This document shows, in pieces, positions 1 through 8,505 of a DNA stretch of 54,724 bases. The notes under the pieces were generated by a model. That model worked only from the letters and a program-made list of their open reading frames with translations, did no database searches and was not told the origin of the DNA. Position 1 is the stretch's first letter; each line of letters starts with the position of its first letter. The stretch lies in contig JAJXWH010000036.1 of the NCBI GenBank assembly GCA_021781745.1, forward strand, positions 1 to 54,724, read 5' to 3'. A program made the position numbers and the translations under genes. Source of the stretch: Bacillota bacterium. GTDB lineage: Bacteria; Bacillota; Clostridia; Clostridiales; Clostridiaceae.

Positions 1-60
1 ATCCCTTCTTTCAATATGTTTTATAGCTTAATTCTATTGTAATAGGGATTTATATGTTTG

Positions 61-98
61 GGAAGATATTCTTGAATTATTTGGAATATCTTCCTTTA
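61..98 (+). terminator. Intrinsic terminator
   Basis: An 11-bp perfect inverted repeat (61-71 with 84-94) is followed by a T-rich run on the plus strand. It would stop a plus-strand transcript entering from the left of the window. There is no U-run on the minus side, so it is a poor terminator for the lysozyme gene. Confidence 0.6.
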
Positions 99-168
99 TT
101 TTTGCCCACAAAAATTTTACACACACTATTTACTATATACCCAGTTGAAATATGATATAAAACTTGTA

Positions 169-1110
169 TTATAAATTTACTTTTGTACGTACTTTTGATG
201 TTTCTCCATCGTAATCAAAAGCTTCAATCGAAACTTCCACAGGCGCATTCTTTGTAACTTTTATTTTATTGCTAGTTATAACAAAGCTAGTAGCATTTTC
301 ATCTACTGTTCCCACCCATTCTTTATTTACAAATAAATTATATCCTAGGAGATCTACATCAGTATTCTTATTCCAAGAAACATTTATGTTTCCATCTTGA
401 AATCTTGCTTGTAATCCAGTAACATTACGAGGTTGAGTTAACAAATCAACACTATTAGGTCCCCAATTCGCATCAACAGGATTTCCAACACCTTGAACAT
501 TTGCATTTTCACTGTACTGCCATATCCTCCATCTTGTCCATCCTCCAACGTTAGGTGGAAATTTAGGATTAATTGGTATATTAGTATACATAGCGATCCA
601 TAGTGGCATATTCTTTAAAGGAAATCCACGTCCTGGAACATTAAAATTATTATAAAGCTCTATAAAGTTTGTTCCTGTGTAAATCATGAGTCTTCTTCTA
701 GTTTTTCTCTCGAATCTTTTTCTGAATCTATCAATCCAATTAATTAGCGTTGTTGTAGATATTGATTTATCTAAGGGTGCTTCAACATCTATTACTGGAA
801 ATAAATCTCCATAATCTTTATTTCCAAAACCTTGTTGAAGGGTATTTATAAAATCATCGCATTGCCTATCTGCATCTGTCAAATCATAAGATGGTATGCT
901 ATAATGGTATCCCCCAACTGGAATCCCATAATTCCTACTGGCAGCTGCATACTCAACAAACTTCCTGTCAACCCTAAAGCTTCCAGTAGCTGACCCTGAA
1001 GCTCTTAGATATAAAAAATCTATTTTTGTCGCTAGTACATTAAATTGAACATTTTGTGTATATTCGTTGATATCTATTCCAAAACGACTGTTAGGATTTT
1101 TATCTTGCAT
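169..1110 (-). CDS. GH25 family lysozyme-like hydrolase with C-terminal FnIII-like domain
   Basis: 313 aa. Residues 9-215 match glycoside hydrolase family 25 (1,4-beta-N-acetylmuramidase). The N-terminal GIDINEY supplies Asp13, and FPVIDVE supplies Asp108/Glu110, the family's DxE catalytic pair; a WQYS strand follows. Residues about 226-313 look like one fibronectin type III module. The family cleaves the MurNAc-GlcNAc bond of peptidoglycan. No N-terminal signal peptide or membrane helix is visible, so export would need a holin, lysis or a non-classical route. A good Shine-Dalgarno (GGAGGAAAA) precedes the ATG. It follows the sensor kinase gene after a terminator, so it is probably transcribed alone. 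GH25 is secure; the in vivo role (spore or autolysis versus phage relic) is not. Confidence 0.85.
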   Translation of the reverse strand: MQDKNPNSRFGIDINEYTQNVQFNVLATKIDFLYLRASGSATGSFRVDRKFVEYAAASRNYGIPVGGYHYSIPSYDLTDADRQCDDFINTLQQGFGNKDYGDLFPVIDVEAPLDKSISTTTLINWIDRFRKRFERKTRRRLMIYTGTNFIELYNNFNVPGRGFPLKNMPLWIAMYTNIPINPKFPPNVGGWTRWRIWQYSENANVQGVGNPVDANWGPNSVDLLTQPRNVTGLQARFQDGNINVSWNKNTDVDLLGYNLFVNKEWVGTVDENATSFVITSNKIKVTKNAPVEVSIEAFDYDGETSKVRTKVNL

Positions 1111-1171
1111 TTTTCCTCCAAAATAAAAAATATTTCTATAATATTAATATTACTTTACACATAAAAAAGTA

Positions 1172-1196
1172 CCTATAATTAATTATTAATTATAGG
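1172..1196 (-). terminator. Terminator overlapping the kinase stop codon
   Basis: An 11-bp perfect inverted repeat with a 3-nt loop spans the histidine kinase stop codon and is followed on the minus strand by a T-rich run. It probably ends the two-component operon. Confidence 0.6.
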
Positions 1197-2683
1197 TTTA
1201 ACCGCACATAAAAACTAATATTATCTCCAATTGATTCAGCCCATATCTTACCTTCATGTAATTCTACTATATTTTTAGAAATTGCCAGACCTAATCCAGA
1301 TCCTCCTGTATTAGTGTTCCTTGATTCATCTACCCTATAAAACCTATCAAATAATTTTTCTGTTTTTTCTTTAGTAAGATGGTCACCCTTATTTCTAAAT
1401 AGTACAATGGCAGTATTATTCTTTTGATATAGTCCTATTAATATTTCTCCTGGCTTGTATGAATATTTTATTGCGTTAGTAATTAAATTTTCAAACACTC
1501 GAAGCATCTTTACTGTATCTATTAAAACAGATATCTTTTCTGATTCAAACTTCTTGTAAACTGTTAAATTATTTTCATCCAGCAAAGGTGTTAATTCCTC
1601 TATTAGTTGGGATAGAAACTCCGCTAAATTAATTTTAGTCTTTGTTAATGTTATTCCGTTATTATTCAATTTTGTGTATTCAAATAAATCTTCAATTAAC
1701 AGCTTTAGCCTTTCTGCCTTACTAAATGCTATATTTAAGTATTCCTTCATTTCTTCTTCGTCTTTATATCTATTCTGAAGTACAAGCCCTATATACCCCA
1801 TTACAGAAGTTAAAGGTGTTCTTAAATCATGAGATACATTAGTTATTAAATCCGTCTTAGTTTTTTCTGCATCTCTTTCTGCATCTATTTTTTCTCCTAT
1901 CTCTTTTGCCATATGATTTATATTGAAGGCTATATTTTTAATTTCATCTGTGCCTCGTTCTTGAATTCTATAATTTAAATTGCCACTTGCTATAATTTTA
2001 AGACCAATTGCAATTTCATCTAAATACTTCATTTTATTATTTGTAATTACTACAAACGAAACTATAAATACAATAAATGTCAAAACCAATGCTAAAGATG
2101 AATTTGAAGTATTAATCGTGTTGTATGTTATATTAGCTTCAGGTATTTTTGAGTATATAAGATAACGCCGTTCTCCTGCTATCTTTACTGGCATTATGTA
2201 ATTCTTTTCCTTTACCTCTCCAATTCTTTCATAATCCACATTCGTCATTGCGCTTTTTAAAGCACTATAAATATCTATATTCTCTTCAACTACATTTTTA
2301 GTCTTATATAATACTTTCCCATCTAAATCTGTTATAAAACTTTTCTCTCCACCTGATACGCTTTCTAAAATACCATTTATTTTACTATTATCATTTACTG
2401 ATTCTATTTGTTTTGTTAATTCGCTGGCAGTCCTTTCAATAGAATCATAATCATATGTTATCTTAGGCTCATTATATTCTCTTTTTAAAAAGCTATTGGT
2501 AAAACTATAAAAGATGAATGCGACTAAGAAACATATTCCAATAACCATCATTAATTCAAATCTGATGCTTTTTTCAATTCTTTCTTTTGTAAGATTAACT
2601 ATTTTTTCGATATATTGCAGCATCTTTGAATTTGACATATTATTTTTGAAATTTTTATATTCCTTAAAATGTCTATTTTTCAA
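1190..2683 (-). CDS. Membrane sensor histidine kinase (VanS/PhoR type)
   Basis: 497 aa. There are two membrane helices (about 42-64 and 196-216) flanking an extracytoplasmic sensor of about 130 residues. A HAMP linker follows (about 217-270), then HisKA with the H-box VSHDLRTPLTS (phospho-acceptor His285). The ATPase has N-box ENLITNAIKYS, the FDRFYRVDESR F-box and G-box GGSGLGLAIS. It would autophosphorylate and pass phosphate to the neighbouring response regulator, whose reading frame overlaps its start by 11 bp. The ligand cannot be told from sequence. Close catalytic similarity to VanS-like kinases is an impression from the motifs only; no van resistance genes adjoin it. Confidence 0.92.
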   Translation of the reverse strand: MKNRHFKEYKNFKNNMSNSKMLQYIEKIVNLTKERIEKSIRFELMMVIGICFLVAFIFYSFTNSFLKREYNEPKITYDYDSIERTASELTKQIESVNDNSKINGILESVSGGEKSFITDLDGKVLYKTKNVVEENIDIYSALKSAMTNVDYERIGEVKEKNYIMPVKIAGERRYLIYSKIPEANITYNTINTSNSSLALVLTFIVFIVSFVVITNNKMKYLDEIAIGLKIIASGNLNYRIQERGTDEIKNIAFNINHMAKEIGEKIDAERDAEKTKTDLITNVSHDLRTPLTSVMGYIGLVLQNRYKDEEEMKEYLNIAFSKAERLKLLIEDLFEYTKLNNNGITLTKTKINLAEFLSQLIEELTPLLDENNLTVYKKFESEKISVLIDTVKMLRVFENLITNAIKYSYKPGEILIGLYQKNNTAIVLFRNKGDHLTKEKTEKLFDRFYRVDESRNTNTGGSGLGLAISKNIVELHEGKIWAESIGDNISFYVRLNL

Positions 2684-3389
2684 TTTTATATCCCACCCCC
2701 CAAACAGTTTTTATAAATCTTGGGTTTCTCGGATTCTCTTCAATTTTTTCTCTAATCTTTCTTATATGAACCATGACTGTATTATCTGAGGTCATAAATT
2801 CTTGATTCCAAACACTTTCATAAATATTTTCTATTGAAAATACCTTTCCTCGACTTTGAGCTAATAATGATAATATATCAAATTCTGTTGGCGTAAGCTT
2901 TAGTAAGTTATCTCCTAATGAAACTTCATGAGTCTCTAAATTTATAACTAAATCTTCTATTTGTATTATATTTTCATCATTAGTATCAGAACTATCTGAT
3001 TTTTTACTAAATTTATGAAATCTTCTGAGCTGAGATTTTACTCTTGCAACAAGCTCTAATGGATTAAAAGGTTTAGTTAAATAATCATCAGCTCCCATAT
3101 TAAGCCCTAAGATCTTATCGATATCTTCACTTTTAGCCGATAACATAATAATAGGCATTTCTTTCATCTCTCTTATTTTTAAACATGCCTCTATTCCATT
3201 TAAATTTGGCATCATAACATCTAGGATTATTAAATCAATTTCATTTTCTTTTATTAAATTAAGCGCTTCTAATCCGTCACATGCTGTAATAGTGTTATAT
3301 CCATCGCTTTTGAGATATATATCAACCAAGTCCCTTATTTCTTTTTCATCATCAACAATTAAAATAGTTCCTTTATCCAAAAAGACCAT
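2673..3389 (-). CDS. OmpR/PhoB-family response regulator
   Basis: 238 aa. The receiver domain has an acidic pocket (VDDEKE), phospho-acceptor Asp57 in LIILDVMMPN, and Lys in DDYLTKPFNP. The C-terminal winged helix (about 140-235) has LTPTEFDIL and the DNA-recognition end NTVMVHIRKIREKI. It is the cognate partner of the downstream kinase, with which it overlaps. Start: the ATG at 3389 sits directly against GGGAG with no spacing. A TTG at 3380 is 9 nt from the same GGGAG and may be the true start (235 aa). Confidence 0.92.
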   Translation of the reverse strand: MVFLDKGTILIVDDEKEIRDLVDIYLKSDGYNTITACDGLEALNLIKENEIDLIILDVMMPNLNGIEACLKIREMKEMPIIMLSAKSEDIDKILGLNMGADDYLTKPFNPLELVARVKSQLRRFHKFSKKSDSSDTNDENIIQIEDLVINLETHEVSLGDNLLKLTPTEFDILSLLAQSRGKVFSIENIYESVWNQEFMTSDNTVMVHIRKIREKIEENPRNPRFIKTVWGVGYKIEK

Positions 3390-3533
3390 CTCCCATATAA
3401 AAACTTCTATAATTAAATTCTATTATAAATTCATTTTAACTTAAACACCTTAATAAAAATCACAATTAGTTCTTAATATTTTCTAAATTCTATAGCAAAT
3501 AACATCTAATCCTATAAAATAATGCTATTAAAG

Positions 3534-3574
3534 AAAAAAGATTATGAATTAAGTAAAATCTCATAATCTTTTTT
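3534..3574 (-). terminator. Intrinsic terminator of the ABC-F gene
   Basis: A 14-bp inverted repeat (3534-3547 with 3561-3574) has A/T runs at both ends, just past the ABC-F stop codon. On the minus strand the stem is followed by a U-run. Confidence 0.75.
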
Positions 3575-3602
3575 AAGCATTTTTATATCATGCTCTTTAA
3601 TA

Positions 3603-5528
3603 TTAATCCTCACTTGATAGTTCTTCCCACTTTTCATAAAGCTTTTCAATCTTTTCCTCAAGAACTTTAATCTCTTTATTAACTCTTTCGCTTTCAGTTG
3701 GATTAGAATAAACTTCTTCTTTACAAAGTTCTTCTTGTAATTTTTCAAGAGCTTCTTCATTTGCAGTTATATTATTTTCTATTTCATTTATTTCGTTTTG
3801 CTTAGCTTTAGCTTCTTTTTCTAAAGCTTTTTTCTTTTTCCTTTCTTCATTTAATTGAGTTTTTGTTTTTCCTAACGCTAAACCTTCATAGGTTTCAAAT
3901 CTTTGAGGATTTTTTTTCTTTTCAGTATAATAGCTATAATTTCCCAGATATTCATTTACTCCGTTTTCTTCTAATTCCAATATTCTATTAATTACTTTAT
4001 TTAAGAAATATCTATCATGGGAAATTACAATTAATGTACCATCATAACTTAAAATTGCATCCTCAAGTGCCTCTCTCGAAGGAATATCTAAATGGTTTGT
4101 GGGCTCATCTAAAAGAAGTAAGTTTGATTTAGACAACATTAATTTTAAAAGATTTACTCTACATCTTTCTCCACCGCTTAGTTTATTTATTTCTTTAAAT
4201 ACATCATCACCTCTAAAGATGAATGAACCAAGAAATCCCCTAAGCTCACTTGTTGTCAATTCTGGGAAGTCATCCCAAACCTCATTTAAAATAGTTTTGT
4301 CTGGATTGAGATTAGACTGTTCTTGGTCATAATATCCCACATTAACATTAACACCTAAAACCTTAACTCCTGAGTCACTCTTAACCTTATCCATTATTAT
4401 ATTAAAAAGTGTAGTTTTACCTCGTCCATTTTCTCCAATTAATGCAATTTTTTCTCCTCTCTTTAAATCAAAGGACAAATTGGAAAACAGTTTCTTTTCG
4501 CCATAGCTTTTTGCCATTTTTTCAACATGCAGTACATCGTACCCGCTCTTAACTGAAGCTTCAAACTTAATTTTAGATGCAGACTTTTCTTTATCAGGAG
4601 CATCCACTAGCTCCATTTTATCAAGTGCCTTTTCCCTGCTTTCTGCTGCTTTAATACTTTTCTCTCTATTAAACGATCTAAATTTTTCTATTATAGCTTC
4701 CTGTCTTTTAATTTCTGCCTGTTGCAGATTATAAGCTTTTAACTTTGCATCATAATCTTTTTTCATCAGTTCCAATGATTTAGTATATGGTGCGTTGTAA
4801 CAATTCACGTGACCATTTATTACTTGAAAAGTTGCTGTTGTTACAGCATCTAAGAAAAATCTATCATGGGAAATTACTATTACAGTTCCTTTATATGTCT
4901 TCAAATATTCTTCAAGCCACTCAATTGCTTCTAAATCTAGATGATTCGTTGGCTCGTCAAGTAATAGTATATCGGGGTTTAATAGAAGAAGCTTACAAAG
5001 CGCAACTCTAGTTTTCTGTCCTCCACTTAAAGTTGATATAACTTTACTAAAATCGTCTTCTGTAAATCCTAAACCTTTAACGACACGAGATATTTCCCCC
5101 TTATATGTATACCCACCTCGATTTTCGTAAAGATCCTGAGCAGTTCCATAATCTTTAATAATTTTTTCATGATATGAGGCATTTTCTTCATTATACGGCT
5201 CATTCATTTTTAATTCTAAATCGGAAATCTTCTTTTCCAACTTTTGAAGGTCTTCAAAAACAAGTAACATCTCATCATAAATTGTATTGCTTGAATCTAA
5301 TGCCAAGTGCTGAGCAAGATAACCCAAAGACTTATTCTTATCTATAAAAACTTCCCCATCATCTTGACCAATTTCCTTAGAAAGTATTTTAAATAAAGTT
5401 GTTTTTCCTTCACCATTAGATCCAATTATACCAACTTTATCGCCTTCATTAATTGAAAATGTTATATCTTTTAATATAGTATTAATACCATAACTTTTAC
5501 ATATATTTTTACAACTTAATACAATCAT
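3603..5528 (-). CDS. ABC-F family ATPase (ribosome-associated type)
   Basis: 641 aa with two ABC ATPase domains and no membrane segments. First domain: Walker A GSNGEGKTT, signature LSGGQKTR, Walker B LLLDEPTNHLD. Second domain: Walker A GENGRGKTT, signature LSGGERCR and a second LLLDEPTNHLD. Between them is the charged linker (about 230-310) typical of ABC-F proteins, and the C-terminus (about 545-641) is a coiled coil rich in Lys and Glu. ABC-F proteins act on ribosomes: translation factors such as EttA/Uup/YdiF, or antibiotic resistance factors. Length and C-terminal coiled coil favour the YdiF/Uup-like housekeeping group; resistance cannot be excluded. Start ATG has GGAGGATAAATA upstream. 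Confidence 0.9.
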   Translation of the reverse strand: MIVLSCKNICKSYGINTILKDITFSINEGDKVGIIGSNGEGKTTLFKILSKEIGQDDGEVFIDKNKSLGYLAQHLALDSSNTIYDEMLLVFEDLQKLEKKISDLELKMNEPYNEENASYHEKIIKDYGTAQDLYENRGGYTYKGEISRVVKGLGFTEDDFSKVISTLSGGQKTRVALCKLLLLNPDILLLDEPTNHLDLEAIEWLEEYLKTYKGTVIVISHDRFFLDAVTTATFQVINGHVNCYNAPYTKSLELMKKDYDAKLKAYNLQQAEIKRQEAIIEKFRSFNREKSIKAAESREKALDKMELVDAPDKEKSASKIKFEASVKSGYDVLHVEKMAKSYGEKKLFSNLSFDLKRGEKIALIGENGRGKTTLFNIIMDKVKSDSGVKVLGVNVNVGYYDQEQSNLNPDKTILNEVWDDFPELTTSELRGFLGSFIFRGDDVFKEINKLSGGERCRVNLLKLMLSKSNLLLLDEPTNHLDIPSREALEDAILSYDGTLIVISHDRYFLNKVINRILELEENGVNEYLGNYSYYTEKKKNPQRFETYEGLALGKTKTQLNEERKKKKALEKEAKAKQNEINEIENNITANEEALEKLQEELCKEEVYSNPTESERVNKEIKVLEEKIEKLYEKWEELSSED

Positions 5529-5641
5529 TATTTATCCTCCACTAGTTTAGCTTTAATTATTATACTATTTTCTAATGGTTATAGCAATTTGAGCATTTTC
5601 CAAAATAAAATTTAGCTTACATTAAGAAAAGTCAACGAAAT

Positions 5642-5670
5642 TTGGATTATTATTCAATTTGTTTTATAAT
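5642..5670 (+). promoter_or_regulatory. Promoter of the TetR-family gene
   Basis: TTGGAT (5642-5647), 17-bp spacer, TATAAT (5665-5670): a good sigma-A promoter. Predicted start of transcription is about 5677, just before the inverted repeat at 5686. Confidence 0.6.
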
Positions 5671-5685
5671 GAGATAAAAGTATAG

Positions 5686-5740
5686 GGCACAATTTCAAAA
5701 AATAACCAAGTTATTTTCGGTTTGTTATTTTTCATGTGCC
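5686..5740 (+). promoter_or_regulatory. Imperfect inverted repeat between promoter and TetR start
   Basis: Arms 5686-5706 and 5724-5740 both carry GGCACA...AAAAATAAC (reverse-complemented in the second), with a short gap in the alignment. It lies downstream of the predicted transcription start and ends a few bases before the ribosome-binding site. It could be the autoregulatory operator of the TetR protein or an RNA hairpin in the leader. Confidence 0.45.
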
Positions 5741-5757
5741 TAATTTGGAGGCAATAC

Positions 5758-6372
5758 ATGACTTTAGGAAATGATAAAAATGATTTCACTAAAAAGAAGA
5801 AACAATTGAAAGAAAAAGAGCTGCTTTCAGCTGCCTATAATTTATTTCTTAAAAATGGCATAGAGAAAACGTCTATAGATGATATTGCTAAAAATGCTGG
5901 AGTCGCAAAAGGAACTTTTTATTTATATTTTAGTGATAAGTACGATATTTTAAATAAATTAATATTGCAAAAAAGCAATGAAATTATAAGAGAAGGATTA
6001 GCCAAAACAAATAGTTCAGGAATTGAAGATTTTAAAGATCGTACTCTTTTCTTTATAGATTATATAATTAATTACTTAAAGAACAATGTTTCTTTGTTAA
6101 AGCTTATAAATAAAAATATTTCTTGGGGATTATATAGAAAAGCAATAATGAAACCTGAAACTTACGATAATGTAAAAAAGGTCCTAGATATTTTCATCAA
6201 AAATTTAACTAATGAAGGAATAAGTAAAGAAGAAGCTGAAATGACATTATTTATGATTATAGAACTAGTAGGCAGCGTATGCTTTACGACAATTATCTTA
6301 AAGGAACCTACAGACATTGAAAGTATAAAACCAATTTTATTTAAAAAAATTTTGGCTATGATAACAGTTTAA
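5758..6372 (+). CDS. TetR/AcrR-family transcriptional regulator
   Basis: 204 aa from the ATG at 5758, chosen because TTGGAGGC lies 6 nt upstream; an earlier in-frame ATG at 5722 has no ribosome-binding site and falls inside the inverted repeat. N-terminal HTH: LLSAAYNLFLKNGIEKTS, then IDDIAKNAGVAKGTFYLYF, the classic TetR recognition helix. The C-terminal ligand-binding half is helical and not recognisable to a specific ligand class. Most such proteins repress a neighbouring efflux or metabolic gene, but no divergent partner is obvious; the ABC-F gene upstream is the nearest candidate. Confidence 0.9.
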   Translation: MTLGNDKNDFTKKKKQLKEKELLSAAYNLFLKNGIEKTSIDDIAKNAGVAKGTFYLYFSDKYDILNKLILQKSNEIIREGLAKTNSSGIEDFKDRTLFFIDYIINYLKNNVSLLKLINKNISWGLYRKAIMKPETYDNVKKVLDIFIKNLTNEGISKEEAEMTLFMIIELVGSVCFTTIILKEPTDIESIKPILFKKILAMITV

Positions 6373-6396
6373 TTATAAATTTTCACTTTATAATTA

Positions 6397-6437
6397 AATC
6401 CTCTAAAAATTTAGACTATCCAAATTTTCAGAGGATT
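6397..6437. terminator. Bidirectional terminator
   Basis: A long inverted repeat, AATCCTCT...AGAGGATT with further A/T pairing inside, lies between the converging TetR gene and the 160-aa hypothetical gene. Confidence 0.65.
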
Positions 6438-6452
6438 CTATGTTAATATATT

Positions 6453-6935
6453 TTATTTCTTGTAATCCTTATTGCTGTATAACAATGTTAATCTAATTAA
6501 TCTTTTAATTATTACTCTTACTATTGGACGTGGAATTCTATATGAATAAAGTGTAGCAAATATACCTGGATGTCTCCGTTCAATTTTAGCATAAATTTTG
6601 TTTACATCGTTATCAGAATTTCCTCTTTCCAGGTCATTTGTTTCATCTAAATCAAGGTCTAAATGTCTCAAAACGTCAAAAGTACTTGGTATAGTATGAT
6701 TAGCTATATTATAATTAGAACTTCTGCTAAATTTATCATCAAGTTCGTCGGAATAATAGCATAATTCAGGAAGTCCTGTTTCTGAGGGAAATAAATCTAA
6801 ATTATAGTTGTTACCACTTGAATCAATATTTTCATTAAAATTTCTATTCATAAATGCCGGTGGAACAAATTTAATATCATTTTTATCCCGACTCCAACTA
6901 CTAGATTGAGACATATATTTCTCATCTGGATTCAT
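6453..6935 (-). CDS. Hypothetical protein, acidic/polar N-terminus and basic C-terminus
   Basis: 160 aa; not recognised. The first 120 residues are rich in Ser, Asn and Asp and look disordered. The last 45 hold a compact, basic segment (IYAKIERRHPGIFATLYSYR then PRPIVRVIIKRLIRLTLLYS), which could be an amphipathic or membrane-surface helix. A GGAGGTAATTT ribosome-binding site precedes the ATG, supporting a real gene. It is bounded by a terminator downstream and diverges from the aminotransferase gene. No function is proposed. Confidence 0.75.
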   Translation of the reverse strand: MNPDEKYMSQSSSWSRDKNDIKFVPPAFMNRNFNENIDSSGNNYNLDLFPSETGLPELCYYSDELDDKFSRSSNYNIANHTIPSTFDVLRHLDLDLDETNDLERGNSDNDVNKIYAKIERRHPGIFATLYSYRIPRPIVRVIIKRLIRLTLLYSNKDYKK

Positions 6936-7095
6936 TTTAAATTACCTCCTTAAATAAATATTATTTATTACTCTAAATAATATGCATCATAAATATATAT
7001 AGTACATAATTTAGAATAAAAGACATGAATTTTACTCCTTTATTAAGTGAACAATAAATATATTATAGGAATAATATATATTGGAGGAGATGCAT

Positions 7096-8400
7096 ATGAA
7101 GATAGATAATAAGCAAGACATCAGGGACTTATTTATTGGATTAAATGAAAAAGTTTGTGACTCTAATGGCCATTGTATAGATGCAATAAACTTTGATAAT
7201 GCAGCCACAACTCCGCCTATTAAGTCAAGTATTGAGTATATAAAACAGTTGAGCAATACTTATGCTTCTATAGGAAGAGGAACTGGGCAAAATGCTGAAA
7301 TAACCACTAACTTGTATAGGGAGTCTAAAAATTTCTTGATGGAATTTTTTAATATAAAAGATAAAGAGAAATATGTTGTTATTTATGTTAGCAATACAAC
7401 TGAAGGCATAAATAAGTTAGCAAATACTCTTTCAAAACATCCCGATGAATTAATACTAACTTCAAGAATGGAGCATCACTCAAACGATTTACCATGGAGA
7501 AGACGAGGAGAAGTAGATTATGTTGAAGTAGATGAACAAGGTAGACTAAAAATTGAAGAATTAGAAGATAAACTTAGGACAAATCACGTTAGGATAAAAT
7601 ATGTTTCTATCACTGGAGCTTCCAATGTAACAGGTTATAAGAATGATATTCATTATATAGCCAAAATAGTTCATAAGTATAATGCTAAATTAATTGTAGA
7701 TGGTGCACAACTTGTACCACACACAAGAGTTAATATTAGCGGCGATACCGATAATGAACAAATCGACTTTTTAGTGTTCTCTTCCCACAAAATTTATTCT
7801 CCTTTCGGAGTTGGAGTGATAATTGGTTTAAAAGAAGATTTTTCAAATACACCTCCAGACTATCTGGGAGGAGGAACTGTTGATTTAGTTCTTGACAATG
7901 AAGTCACATTTCTTCCAACACCAGAAAGAAACGAGGCAGGAACACCAAATTTTCTAGGAATAATGGGATTAGTAAACTCATTAAGAATAATAAATACAAT
8001 CGGGTATGATTATATAGAAGAACATGAACAAGTTCTTTTAAAGCGCACTGTAGACGGGTTAAAGAGAATTCCTAAAGTAATAAATTATGGAGATACTGAC
8101 AACTTAAATGATAGACTTGGGATTACCACTTTTAACTTAGAATGTATGTACCATCATGATTTAGCAAATATTTTAGCTAAAAGAAAAGGAATTTCTGTTA
8201 GACATGGATGGTTCTGTGCACATCCTTATTGCAGGAGGCTTATGAGAGCAAGTGAAGATGAAGCTAAAGAATTCCTAAAAAATCCTGAAAAGAAAATGTT
8301 AGGAATGGTAAGAGTTAGTTTTGCTCTATATAATACAATTAATGAGATTGATATTTTTTTAAATGTACTAGAGGATATTTGTTTAGAGAAAATTAAGTAG
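7096..8400 (+). CDS. Class-V aminotransferase (cysteine desulfurase-like)
   Basis: 434 aa from ATG 7096 (GGAGGAG 6 nt upstream); earlier in-frame starts at 7081 and 7090 overlap that Shine-Dalgarno. Fold-type I PLP enzyme: NFDNAATTPP at the N-terminus, MEHHSNDLPWR (His stacking on PLP), VDGAQLVPH (Asp binding the pyridine N), and SSHKIYSPFG with Schiff-base Lys232. A Cys-rich element, GWFCAHPYC, lies where SufS-type enzymes keep their catalytic Cys loop, but the spacing differs. It may be a cysteine desulfurase or another class-V lyase/aminotransferase. No SufU/IscU gene adjoins it, so a housekeeping Fe-S role is unproven. Confidence 0.85.
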   Translation: MKIDNKQDIRDLFIGLNEKVCDSNGHCIDAINFDNAATTPPIKSSIEYIKQLSNTYASIGRGTGQNAEITTNLYRESKNFLMEFFNIKDKEKYVVIYVSNTTEGINKLANTLSKHPDELILTSRMEHHSNDLPWRRRGEVDYVEVDEQGRLKIEELEDKLRTNHVRIKYVSITGASNVTGYKNDIHYIAKIVHKYNAKLIVDGAQLVPHTRVNISGDTDNEQIDFLVFSSHKIYSPFGVGVIIGLKEDFSNTPPDYLGGGTVDLVLDNEVTFLPTPERNEAGTPNFLGIMGLVNSLRIINTIGYDYIEEHEQVLLKRTVDGLKRIPKVINYGDTDNLNDRLGITTFNLECMYHHDLANILAKRKGISVRHGWFCAHPYCRRLMRASEDEAKEFLKNPEKKMLGMVRVSFALYNTINEIDIFLNVLEDICLEKIK

Positions 8401-8445
8401 AAAATATATAGATTACTCTAGTTAAATTTAATAAATATTATTTTA

Positions 8446-8480
8446 TGGATGTAATTATAATTTAATTTTAATTACATCCA
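8446..8480. terminator. Bidirectional terminator
   Basis: A 10-bp perfect inverted repeat (TGGATGTAAT/ATTACATCCA) with AT-rich loop lies between the convergent aminotransferase and phosphofructokinase genes. Confidence 0.6.
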
Positions 8481-8505
8481 ATCACTATTTATAATAAATT
8501 GAAAA

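Noticed and set aside
1190..3389. Vancomycin-resistance regulatory pair (vanRS)
   Set aside because: The kinase and regulator are VanRS-like in architecture, but there are no vanH/A/X-type genes nearby and the ddl gene 10 kb away is an ordinary housekeeping type by motif.
3542..3760. 72-codon minus-strand ORF at the end of the ABC-F gene
   Set aside because: Lys-rich alternative-frame shadow of the coiled-coil coding region, running into the terminator.
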